64,000 bases of DNA from the NCBI GenBank assembly GCA_029964075.1, contig CM057130.1, positions 1,736,001-1,800,000 on the forward strand, read 5' to 3'. This DNA comes from Patiria pectinifera (Eukaryota; Echinodermata; Asteroidea; Valvatida; Asterinidae). Shown one piece after another: positions 1 through 10,400 of the stretch (position 1 is the stretch's first letter; the number at the start of each line of letters is the position of its first letter). Both the position numbers and the translations under genes were made by a program. The notes beneath the pieces were generated by a model. It did not search any database. It saw only the letters and a program-made list of their open reading frames with translations, and was not told the origin of the DNA.

Positions 1-1460
1 CAGGCTGGTAGTTTATATCACAAGTCACGTCTCCTGTCAATCACAAATTAAGTCAGATAAAGCCTGCTCTACACCTTTGCGATTTTACCGGTTCAACGGA
101 TCATCGGGCCATTGGACATGCAGATGAGAGAGGTGCGCGCTGAAAAATTGGACCGATCTGACCTTACAGCTAACTACTTTTATTTATACATTAAGGAATA
201 TATGTTGAATTATCATTGTTTTAATACACATAATTCTTCAAATAAGTCAAAAGATTTGGCGCATTTTCTAATCGTATACGATTTAAGTCACCAGGGACAA
301 AATGTAATGACAACAACATGAAAACGAATGACAAAAAACGAATTTGCTTTGTCAATTCAACGCCGATTGCTACACCAGACGAATTTCACAAATTTAGGAC
401 GAATCGGTATGCTAAAAAAATGAATTATACTGAACCTTAAATGAAATCTACTGCTGACTTTCTGAAATCCAAATTGAGAATTGAGCTTGGCGATGTTCGG
501 GGACAAAATTAAAGTATCGATATAAGGAATTTGTGTGATACAAGTGTTAAAATGACCCGGAAATTGGGGTGGAAAACCTATACTATAATTCTTAAATTTG
601 CCTTCCCGGTTTGTTTTAATCATTTAACTTAAACAAACATTTTTGCAGGGTTATTCCATCAAATAAGATCATCATTACAATACAGAAACAGTAAGATAAG
701 CTGCACAAATTCAAACTACTCAGCTTTTTGTAAAGGGACACTGACCTGCCACTGAAGGATAGGAGAATATATGGAGAACACCGAAACGACCTTGCTTGTT
801 TTCATTTTCGTTTACATTCTTCTTGTGAAAAATATAAAAAAATTACGAATGAAACAAAAGTCAGAACCCTTTGAAAAACATTTCTCATATACCAATGTCA
901 ATTGTGAAACTCTGTTGTATGCTTTTATTAAAGTGCTGTCCAAACAATGGAGACAAAAGTTGCATTCAGTAGATCAGGTCAACTAATAAAAATGTTTCTC
1001 GTCCAGACATTTGAAGAAAAAAGAAAAAAGAAAAAAAGAGGCCCTTTTTTTCCCACTCAAGATGGCAGATTTTCCAAGATGGTGAATGGATTCTTCCCCG
1101 TTCTCAACTCTTTTGCTGATACTTTTGTATCCAAAGGGGCCATAACCTACAAGATTTTGAACTTACAAAAAACATAGCTACAATTTCGCTGGAAAAATAT
1201 AACAAGACGAAACATTTCATACATGTATGATTTAAAAATACAAAAAGGAGATGGGCGGCAAAAAGAAAACGAGGAAGGACAAGAAACATGTCAATTTTTT
1301 TACTTGGTGTTACAGAAACAAGAAAAAGTTAGAAGGAAAGGTGAAGAAGGTTTGAGTTTCAACTCCAGCTCCAGATTTCTCATTCCTTGTTGGTATAAAA
1401 CTGGAGTGATCTTGTGATAGGGCAGACCACTCTTTGTTGCACCTGAGCACAATGTTAGAC
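1..1460. other. AT-rich non-coding stretch upstream of the GPCR gene
   Basis: No exon or recognisable domain was found on either strand; the short open frames are low-complexity. It probably contains the promoter and 5' UTR of the GPCR gene, but no TATA box or initiator could be assigned. An imperfect copy of the ATCACAAGTC motif, which also forms the 22.56-kb array, lies near base 20. Confidence 0.5.
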
Positions 1461-1499
1461 ATGGAAATCATTGCTACAATGAACATGAACTATGGGTGA
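1461..1499 (+). promoter_or_regulatory. Short upstream ORF overlapping the GPCR start codon
   Basis: An ATG at 1461 opens a 12-codon frame ending at TGA 1497-1499. It overlaps the GPCR ATG at 1492 in a different frame. If the transcript begins upstream of 1461, ribosomes would meet this uORF first. Its use is inferred; the transcription start is not visible. Confidence 0.35.
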
Positions 1500-2886
1500 T
1501 GGCTACCAAGACAGCTCCTCTTCATCGATTGGGAGGCTCCGGAGGGACTTTCTAGGCACTTTTGATCAAACTCAACAAATATCTCGCCTTGGCATGAAAA
1601 TCATTGCACCAATTGGCCTTTTCTTGAACTTTGTCTTTCTCTTCACAGTCATTCGAGTGAAGTCCATGCGTACGATCATCAACATCTACTTATCCAATCT
1701 GGCTGTGGCTGACTCGCTCTACCTTATGACCGACTTTATATTTGCATTGTTTGCTTACAAGTTCAACACACTAGTCCAAACAGTGGTCCTAAGCATGCGG
1801 TACACGTTCCTAGCAGCTTCAAAATTCTTTGTGGTTACCATAGCAGCTGAGAGATTCTCTGCAGTGCGCAATCCTCTGACATTTAAAGAAAAGGCCTCTA
1901 AATCTCGAGCAGCAAAGATATCAGCAGGAATCTGGGTTCCAACAATTATTGTTGGCGTGATTCTTGTATTTGTACCAGACCCTGTCTTCTCTAACGTCCT
2001 CTTTTGGATTACTTTCCTCATCAACATTGTCTGTTTAATAGTCACCCCTGCTTTGTACATCTATGTAGTGGTGAAAGTTCGCAAGCAAGCAGCCCTGTTG
2101 CCGAACCGTCCCAAGCAAGGAGGCAAGGTCCTCTGTATGGTTACAACCAATACTGCTGTTTTCTTCATTCTGAACTCGCTGGACATTGCAGGTGCAATTA
2201 TAGTAATCAAATTATTAGATTATTCTTGGCCTGCCCAGGCTGTTGCGTTTGTAGAGCTTGGGAAAAAAAGTAATATCGTGAGTCTGTGTACCGGTATCTT
2301 GCAACTCATCAACAGCTCAATCAATCCCCTAGTCTACAGTGCCACAAACGCTGACTATCGTACAGCTGTAGTTGAGGCTTTCTCATTCCTCAAACTGTGC
2401 TGTCGTTGCTGCCCAAGACGGAATCCCAGCCGACCATCGCAGCCAGGGAAGCAGATTGAGCTTCGTGTGATTCCACAGGCAGCAAATAACCAAAAGCACC
2501 ATTCTGCCAGGCCAAGCTGCAGCAAGCCACCAAGCCCAGGGCATGCACAACACACAGAGAGTCAGCAGTCACTGGACAGCTGTCCAGAACAATATTCTAG
2601 ACAAAGCAGCAGCAAGGCATTCATGCACAGTCAGCAGCATGTTCAAGTGCATGTTGAGGTACATGCAGAACCAGCAGGGACCCCAGAGCCTGCAAGTTCT
2701 CATCAGGGACGATGCTCTAGTCAGACTGACTGCAAGCCATCCATGCAAGGGGAACAGTGTGTACATCCAGAACCAGCAGAGAGCCAGCAGTCACTTACAA
2801 GTACTCAGGAACAATGTCCCGGGCTGACTGGCACTGAGCCATCAGCACAAGGGCAGCAGTATGCACATCAAGAGTCAACCGTTTGA
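1492..2886 (+). CDS. Rhodopsin-like (class A) GPCR, divergent, intronless
   Basis: A single 464-codon exon encodes a seven-helix receptor, so the product should act in the plasma membrane. Helices lie near residues 36-56, 62-82, 98-119, 142-162, 170-194, 213-240 and 260-284. Class A marks seen are N46 in helix 1, LAVAD at 70-74, ERF in place of DRY at 120-122, NPLVY at 278-282 and a CCRCC palmitoylation-type cluster at 303-307. It is unusual in having Q where the helix-3 disulfide cysteine normally sits, no cysteine in loop 2, and no FxxCWxP signature in helix 6. The 155-residue Gln/Ser/His-rich tail contains degenerate repeats. Ligand and G-protein partner are unknown. If ALS2 continues to the left of the window, this gene lies within an ALS2 intron on the same strand. 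Confidence 0.88.
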   Translation: MGDGYQDSSSSSIGRLRRDFLGTFDQTQQISRLGMKIIAPIGLFLNFVFLFTVIRVKSMRTIINIYLSNLAVADSLYLMTDFIFALFAYKFNTLVQTVVLSMRYTFLAASKFFVVTIAAERFSAVRNPLTFKEKASKSRAAKISAGIWVPTIIVGVILVFVPDPVFSNVLFWITFLINIVCLIVTPALYIYVVVKVRKQAALLPNRPKQGGKVLCMVTTNTAVFFILNSLDIAGAIIVIKLLDYSWPAQAVAFVELGKKSNIVSLCTGILQLINSSINPLVYSATNADYRTAVVEAFSFLKLCCRCCPRRNPSRPSQPGKQIELRVIPQAANNQKHHSARPSCSKPPSPGHAQHTESQQSLDSCPEQYSRQSSSKAFMHSQQHVQVHVEVHAEPAGTPEPASSHQGRCSSQTDCKPSMQGEQCVHPEPAESQQSLTSTQEQCPGLTGTEPSAQGQQYAHQESTV

Positions 2887-2960
2887 AAGGTGTCAAGAAC
2901 AATGTTCTCTGGTAACTGATGAGTGCAAGCCATCCATGCAAGGGGAACTGAGTGGAAACT
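2565..2960 (+). repeat. Degenerate repeats in the GPCR tail that run past the stop codon
   Basis: The motif GAGAGYCAGCAGTCACT occurs near 2558 and 2780, and GCAAGCCATCCATGCAAGGG occurs near 2732 and 2927. The last copy is downstream of the TGA at 2884-2886. The repeat therefore covers the C-terminal tail and the start of the 3' UTR, so tail length may vary between alleles. Confidence 0.6.
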
Positions 2961-4337
2961 GACTGATGGACACCAACAGTGTTAAAGCTCAGTCTGAAAA
3001 CTTGTTTATACATGTACATGTAGATCAGGCAAACGGGAGTGCTCAGTAAATTTGATGTGAAGAAACTAAAACAAGAAATTTGCTATGGAAAGGAATGATT
3101 AGAACTAATACTGCATACCGGTAGTTAAGGGGATGAAAGGTACTGTAAATTTATTAAAAAGAATTGTTCATGACAATTTGACAACATAATTTGATAACAG
3201 AAATGAGGTTTTGGTTTGTCCTTATAGAGTAAGTATTATACTGTTTACATTCACGGTGCATACTGTGAGTACCTTTTTTTGTGAGAAAACCCTCAAATGT
3301 AACTACATGTGTCCATGTAACCCTTCCATTGTAAATATCTACTTAACAATCACTTGTCTTAATTCCAGTCACACATACATGTACATGTACATGTACATTG
3401 TAAAATTTCTGCTAAAAAGTTGCATCGAATTATGTGTGCACTTGGATCATCCTATCATGCCACCTGTGCAAGTCTGAAATAATGTTGTACGAAACTGACC
3501 CGGCCAACTTTGGGTCAGGTCGGGTCGCTTTTTCCATAATTTCAATTGGGTCGGGTCGGTTGCGGTTTTGCATTTGGATATTCGGGTTGGGTCAATTCAG
3601 TTAAGCCTTTTTGTGAAAAACCCAAAATAAACCAAGGTAGAACCAAAAAACCCCACTAAGAACCATGCTTGACCTGTTAAAAGTTTTGTGTTCTTAGAAG
3701 CTGACAAATCAAGAACAAAATGCTGTTCTTGTAGGCTGGTTATCTGACCCTACTTCAGACCAAATGGAGTAATTTATAGACGTCTGGGAGTTGTCAAGTC
3801 AGGGAACCAGACTAGATGGTTTGCACCTGGTTCACGGATGTGTAACCGATTGCAAACGCAATGTGGACTAACTAAATTTGGTAAATTGGGGGCAGTATTG
3901 AAAAAAAGTCATTTTTTTCCAATGATGGTTAGCCGGCTATAGTTGGAAATTGATACAAAAATTCCACTTTTGGAAGAAGTTTTTATGTGATGTAATACAA
4001 ACGATTATTGTTCACTAAAATGTTGCTAGTACCGTACCTACATCCGGAAGTGGTGGCAGGGATTTACAGTTCTAAGTACCTTAACATAGGGTTAAGGGAA
4101 CATTCCTGTTTTCACTTCTTCATGTACATGTAAATGTATTTGCCGCAATCTTTTCACCCATTTTCTTTCCACCCATTTTCTTTCTTTTGATCATCATGAG
4201 AAGACATTAAGTCAAAATATACTTTGAAAAAATGATTAAGTTTTTTGTTTTAAAGCGACCATGATCAGCCTATAGTAACAAGGCACCTCAGAAGGTGTCC
4301 ACTGCATTATGAAATACCCTCTGCCAACCCCTAACAG
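2961..4337. other. GPCR 3' region and intervening non-coding DNA
   Basis: No exon was recognised. Short repeats are present: a GGGTCGGGTCGGT-type stretch near 3510-3570 and an (ACATGT)n run at 3374-3398. The end ought to be the intron preceding the first visible ALS2 exon. A DH-domain exon was looked for and not found. Confidence 0.5.
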
Positions 4338-4466
4338 GAAGCCATCAAGCAGCCTGACCGTCGCCTCCTGAGAGATTCCCGCACCAAGTCCCTGACGCTC
4401 CTGAACGCTGGTAGACTGTCACAGCACTGGTTCCTTCTGTTTGCCGATATCTTCGTCCATGCACAG
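4338..4466 (+). CDS. ALS2: ALS2 exon: PH domain, first visible part
   Basis: Acceptor CTAACAG and donor GTAAGTG; 43 codons in phase 0. The peptide contains [17 protein letters not shown] and [12 protein letters not shown], matching the alsin PH strands before the FSTHH motif. Confidence 0.92.
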
Positions 4467-7400
4467 GTAAGTGATGTATTTACAATAAAAATTTCAGTTG
4501 CGTGGCTAATTTTGTTTTTTTTGCTTAGCATCCCGCTTAGCTGTCTGTTGGTGGTAGTGGTTTTGTTCAATTGATTTGCTGATCATATCCATAGATAATG
4601 ATTTTCACTTTGAAACAGAATTGTCAGTGTACCACATGTGATAATTGTACCGTCTTTTTCGTTCATTGGAACAATGTTGGAGTATTTGTTGTACCAATTT
4701 GTGTCATGTACTTGTATAGTTGGCATTAGTTGAAAATGGCTGAACAGAGCCATTGTGTATCAAACCGTTTTGACATGCGCACGAACAAAATCACCAAAAG
4801 CTTAATGAGTTAAACATTTGTTTTTGTTTTTGTTTTTTTCCCGAGTGTAGAGTCTGATTCTTGAACTGAATAGACGTGAGACCTGATGACATAATGGCTT
4901 TGCTTACATATGCGCTTTCCTATGGGAGTGAAGTCGGGACACCAGACGAAGTATGGACCGTCTGCCACATAGGAAAGCGCACATGTAAACAAAGCGTGAC
5001 GTCATTAGGTCTCAGGCCTGTTGGTTTTGAGAGAGATTGATTTCACATGATGTTTCTGCAAACTTACCTTGCTGTTATTCCCACGATGCAAACTTTGCAT
5101 TCTTATCTGAATTGGTTTTAGCAAATGGATGCGATTTGAGAATTCCGTAAAATGTTTGGTTTAAGCAGAATATCATTGGCCGTGCAAGCATTTCTCAAAT
5201 GTAATTTAAAAAAATCAGACAATTATTTTTTTTTTATTACCAAAAAAAACAACTCATCCGTTAAAACACATTTAGAACCTATGTTCTTTCATGGAATCCT
5301 AAAGCACTTTCTAAAGCTTCGTTTTTTTATTTTTTTATTTCACTGTGTTTTGTTCTAAAAAAATTAATAAAAAGATACAGGTATCTCCTTATTAAGAAGG
5401 AAGTGCAATACCTGCCATTAAATCTGGCAAACACCCCCCTCCCAACCTTCCCCCCTAAAAAAACCCCCAGTTTTCAATAATTATGTGTACGCTTTTCAGA
5501 AATGATAAAACTACTGGTACATGTATGTGCAATTTGTTTGAGAACTGTGAAAATACTTGTAGCGGTTTTGTTTATTTTGCTAAGCTTGTTAGAGTATTGT
5601 GTTCAGCTTGCCCTCAATCTCCAATACTATTACTTTGTCATATTTGTGGTTTTTTTTGTGGTTTTTTTTTTTGTGCTTGTTTTCTTTTCTTTCAGCCGTT
5701 CCCAATTTTAAGTGGGAATAGCACTTCTTAAAAGTAATATACAACATTTGCAAACATCAAAAATAAAAACTGCCAGATTATTATGAAATTCTTGACTGTA
5801 AGTGAATAACAGTCTTAAGCATCCTGTGAAATCATGGCACCTGGTGTGCTGTCATTTTCAAGAAAAGTGGAATTTATGTATCATTTCCAACGATGGTCGG
5901 CCGAAAAAATTTCTTTGTTATCGATTACACATCTGTGAATGGGTGCAAGCCAGCTAGTCTGGTTACCTGATCTGACAGTTCCCCGACCATCTATAAATTC
6001 AGAGATGCCACTTTTCTGGTTTTAACCGGAATTCCGGTTTTTAAAAAAAATCTCACAAAATTCCGCTTTTTCTGGCTGTCAATATAAAACGGGAAAAGAG
6101 AAGAAAAACCGTGGAAATGCGTTAATTTTTACCTCATTAGTGCTCTCGATTTAGTACATTTAGGCGCACGCACGGCACAACGTTGTTCGTTGAAGTAGTC
6201 TTAAAAAAAGTCTTTGTTGTTGCCTAGCCTGCATGCTATACAGGCGGCCAACGTACTTGCATGCAGTATACAATGGCGCCTCGCGCGTGCTTCATCGCGT
6301 GCGGGCGTGTTGTGCGCTAAGGTTTTTATATTTTCATTGGTTTTTCCAGCATCTATGAACACAAAACTTTAAACAGGTCAGTATAACAATATTTGCTATA
6401 AAATACTAACCCCCAAAATCAAATCCGTCCCTTTCTGAAAATTACAGCAAAGGCAAATGTTGTATATTACCGAAAAATCTGTGAACCTCATTTTATGTTT
6501 GACCTTCTATTTTTGGACTTTTTTTCCAAATATTTCTTTTGGTCAAGTCTGTAATAGGTGTTTTTTGGGGGCTGTTGGCATCATTTTTTGTAAGTGTATT
6601 AACTAATTAAACTTCATTTTCAATTCCTATCTTCTGAGACTGAGGGCAAGCCAGGAAACATAGAAAAGGTACATGTACATTTCCAATATTTTGGTTGCAA
6701 GTACAGGGCCAAATTTCATCGCCGTCTAGTGTGCATGTTTACTAAGCCATTGATCAGGTTTCTAAAAAACTTGAAGTCCGGTTTAGTGTGTGAGTTTTTC
6801 CTAACGATGCTAAAAATTTGGCCTCTACTGAAGTCTGCTGGATCATGAATGGCACAAACCGCACCTTGCAGCATGTAGCAACCAAGCATGTGAAATCTGC
6901 ATTTCCGTGGATTTCACATTTGTTATAAATTTCTCCACTCTGTTTTTTTTTTTTGGGTGGCGTGACTCCGCGTTTTAAGTCCGTCCCGTCCCGCACACAT
7001 AGTTAAATGGGTTCCTGATACAACGGTACGCATGTAGCGTGGATAGCACATACTCACAATACGACTCATACACAAGTGGTGCATCGGTAACGGGCTATAT
7101 ATATTTTTGACAATGACGGTTGATGGCGGTTTGACCTCTGCCATGTCTGCAGAATGTTGTCCTGGTTGCCTTGAACTTTCCTCTTTCCCCGTGCCCACTC
7201 ACAGGCCTGAGCACCTCAATGCAGTTCATGCAGTGCAACTCCTATAGAATCTCATCACCTAACCTGCATGCACTGGTCCTCAGGTAGTTCCTCCTGGTAC
7301 CCTTTGTAACCCCTGGCAGAATTCACAGTCCTTTTCTTACATATTTAGCCCAATGGAAACTTCTTTTCAAAATGTGTAGTTTGACTTGTATTCCAGAAAT

Positions 7401-10400
7401 AATGAAGACAGCTCAGATATGATTGTGTTAGCTAGGGCTGTGCATCAGAACGGGGTACCTGGGTACCCGACTACTGATGTCAGTAACCGGTTCCAGATTA
7501 TGAGATCGGGTACCCTACCGTATTTTACAAACTACTTAGCAAATATCTAAGAAAATGTGGGGAATTTTCGAAATGAAAACTAGGCTACATGGAAAACCAA
7601 TACAGATTTCACTTATAAATACAGTACGTGCACTTTAAGGCACGACAGATGAAGTTTCAGTTTAAACTGCAAAGCTATAAAGTCCTTCAGACAACTTCCA
7701 GGATTTTTTTTTTATATATTTTTTTTTACTGGCATCCGGGTATCTCTGTTTTACTTCATTAGGGTACCCAGTTCCAGTGTACGTGTATGTACTACCCATA
7801 CACTCTTGTTTTACTATACTCTCGAGGACAATGCTTTGTGTTTCCCTTTGTCCCTGTAATATAGCACTCTCCCATAGACTAAGCACACAAACCTACTACA
7901 GAGGACCGTTTTCAACAAAAGACCCAACTCCCAAGGACTGAAAGGATCTGTTGTTTTCCCTTTGGGTGTCTGTCCTCTTGGGGTTATGTAGAACACGTAC
8001 ATAAATGCACGCCACTAGTGTTTGCTATGTGCAGTAGTGTGTGTGAATTTTTTTCATAGGTGTGACGATGTCTTTTGATGTACGATGTGTGCATTGTCTC
8101 AAAATGAGACTTACATTACATTATTCATAAGAGGGAATTTTGCGTCGGGATGATGTAAATCAAATTAGGTTTTTCAACTTTTTGCCCTTCACTGACGTGT
8201 AAACACTGTATACTTAGTGTGTTACCTCCCGAGTGAAAGTTGGAAAAAATCACTCGGGTGGGACTCGAACCCACGACCTCCTGCTTTCTAGTGCAGATGT
8301 CTTACCACTCGACCACCGAGCTAACATGACATTGATTATAACATGAAGATTTTGCACAAGTTAAATTATTTTGGAGTTTTGTGCATGCTTGTAAAAAAAT
8401 CAAGGAAATGGATTTGTGCATGTTAACATAGCAGAATGAATGAGTAGAGAATTTTCTGGGATGTACCAGTGTTGGATGCACCGATTTTATTCAATTTTTA
8501 TGCAGGAATGTTTTTTTCCCCCACATGAAGATTTTGATGGGCCATTATTTACAGGTAGTTTGTCACTGGGTGATGTTGCATGAATTGCCTTTGTGCTTTA
8601 TTTGTGCTTCAACAAACTTTAATAGCGGTTTCTATTTTTGTCTAGGTGTACATGTACATTAATCTTTTTCTTTTACTATAAAGATGATTTTGAAAGACTG
8701 AAGTGAAATTTATAAATAGTTTGTACCGGTACATGTATGCCAAGTTGGAATTTTTCAGTTTGACAGAGTAGTAAAAGTGGGCATGTGAAGCCTTGGATAC
8801 ATGCATCTGAATTGAAACGTGACAGAAATTATCCTTGCTTTTTGCAGTTTACGAATCACCAAGCCTTCCCGTTGGCTCTCATCTGGGCTGAACCAGGGCA
8901 GCAGGCAGATCAGTAAGTTAGCAGCCGTGTTATTAACATATCCAGGGTAAAGTGCAGACACGTGTAAGACCGACAAACCACTGGACTAGTAAAAACGAAC
9001 ACAAACAATAACCAAGGACGGACTAACAAACAAACATACAACAGGGGTCAGTTGCATTACCTAATACTGAGACTAAATGAAACACTACGAGGGAAGGACC
9101 AAAAAGCTGCTCATGACAGAGAAAGAGAAAGATGCTATGCTAAATAATGGGGCAAAAGATGTATCCATTTTGGTGGAGCTTGTTCACCGTGGCCTTGCTT
9201 ACACCTACTGCCAATCTCCCCATCCAGGAACACCATCCAGCTGACGATGCCGGAAACCTCGCTCACCCTCCAAGCCCCGACGCCGGCCGAGAAGGCCGAG
9301 TGGCTGTGGTCTGTCAACCAGGCCATCGACGCCGTACTGACCAATCAGAAGCCAGGGTGTGTCTCTCCGGCCGCCGTGCCCGCTGGCCAGAAGATCCCAC
9401 CCAAACTGACCAGGCAGGGGCGTTACTTGTTCCTGGGACAACCCAAGTTCAAGGATGCTGTGTATGAGGGGACGTGGCATTTGGGAAAACCCCATGGAAA
9501 GTGAGCATCTGTTGTTCTTTGATTTTTTTCTTTTAACTTGATTAAAATCATTTTTTTAGAGCCATTTTAAAAGGTTGGGGGTTGTGCCCCTCCCTGCCTT
9601 CCCTGGCCCCCTCTCTTCTTCCTTTTCCTACCCCCACTTCTTCTACTTCCTAACCACCACCCCCCCCCCCCCACATCTCGGAAATGACCGTTTTTTTTAA
9701 TGAAATTGTAGAGACTTTGATGTTCATTGCATGTAAATGTAAAATCAGCCACCTATTTTTGCCATGCACCCTCAGTCCTGCAAAATCCTCCATTTACAAA
9801 GAGGATTTGGGAGGATTTGGGAAGGTGTTAGGGTTCTACCTTCCAGTCCGTGAAAGGTAGTGTGTTACTTACATGTACACCATGACCTACATGATCAGTG
9901 GATAACAGTGATTCTTGGGTACCTTGCTTCGACAATTAAACATTTTTTGCCTACACTTTGTCCAATATTTATGAAATTGGTGTGAAAATGTCCGCTACAC
10001 ATGAACTGGTAAGGGAACGGTCTTGAAAAAAAAAAGTGGGGAACAATATTGGAAGAAAGCAAATGAGTTGATGTCAGGAATAAAGAAATGATTTAGTAAA
10101 TAAAAGTATTCAAGTTTTTTTAGGGGGTAAGGATGATCTACAATATAACGCCTACATGAAATTAAAAAAAAGTTCATCTTCATATGACACATAATTTGAC
10201 CTTGCATTAATTACATGTTTGTGTACTATATTGAGGAGATCCATCAACTAATCTAGTCATTAACTTTGTACTTTTAAAATAGCTTTAATGGGTAATTATA
10301 AATACAATCTTTTGGGAGGCATGCGTGGCTTGTGCGTAAAGCGCTCGCCTCTCACCACTGTGGCCCTGGTTCGAATCCCGGCCGCGGACCATACATGCCA

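Larger units (their letters stand above)
4467..8847 (+). other. ALS2: ALS2 intron, 4.4 kb
   Basis: No coding sequence was recognised. It holds a foldback element (4878-5013), T-rich tracts near 5220 and 5650, a copy of a 125-bp dispersed repeat (7798-7922) and a reverse-strand tRNA-derived SINE (8180-8322). Confidence 0.7.

Noticed and set aside
8251-8322. Possible tRNA gene on the minus strand
   Set aside because: A and B boxes are good, but the anticodon arm has an 8-nt loop and the acceptor stem is imperfect, and the flanking body is shared with another repeat copy, so it is a SINE head.
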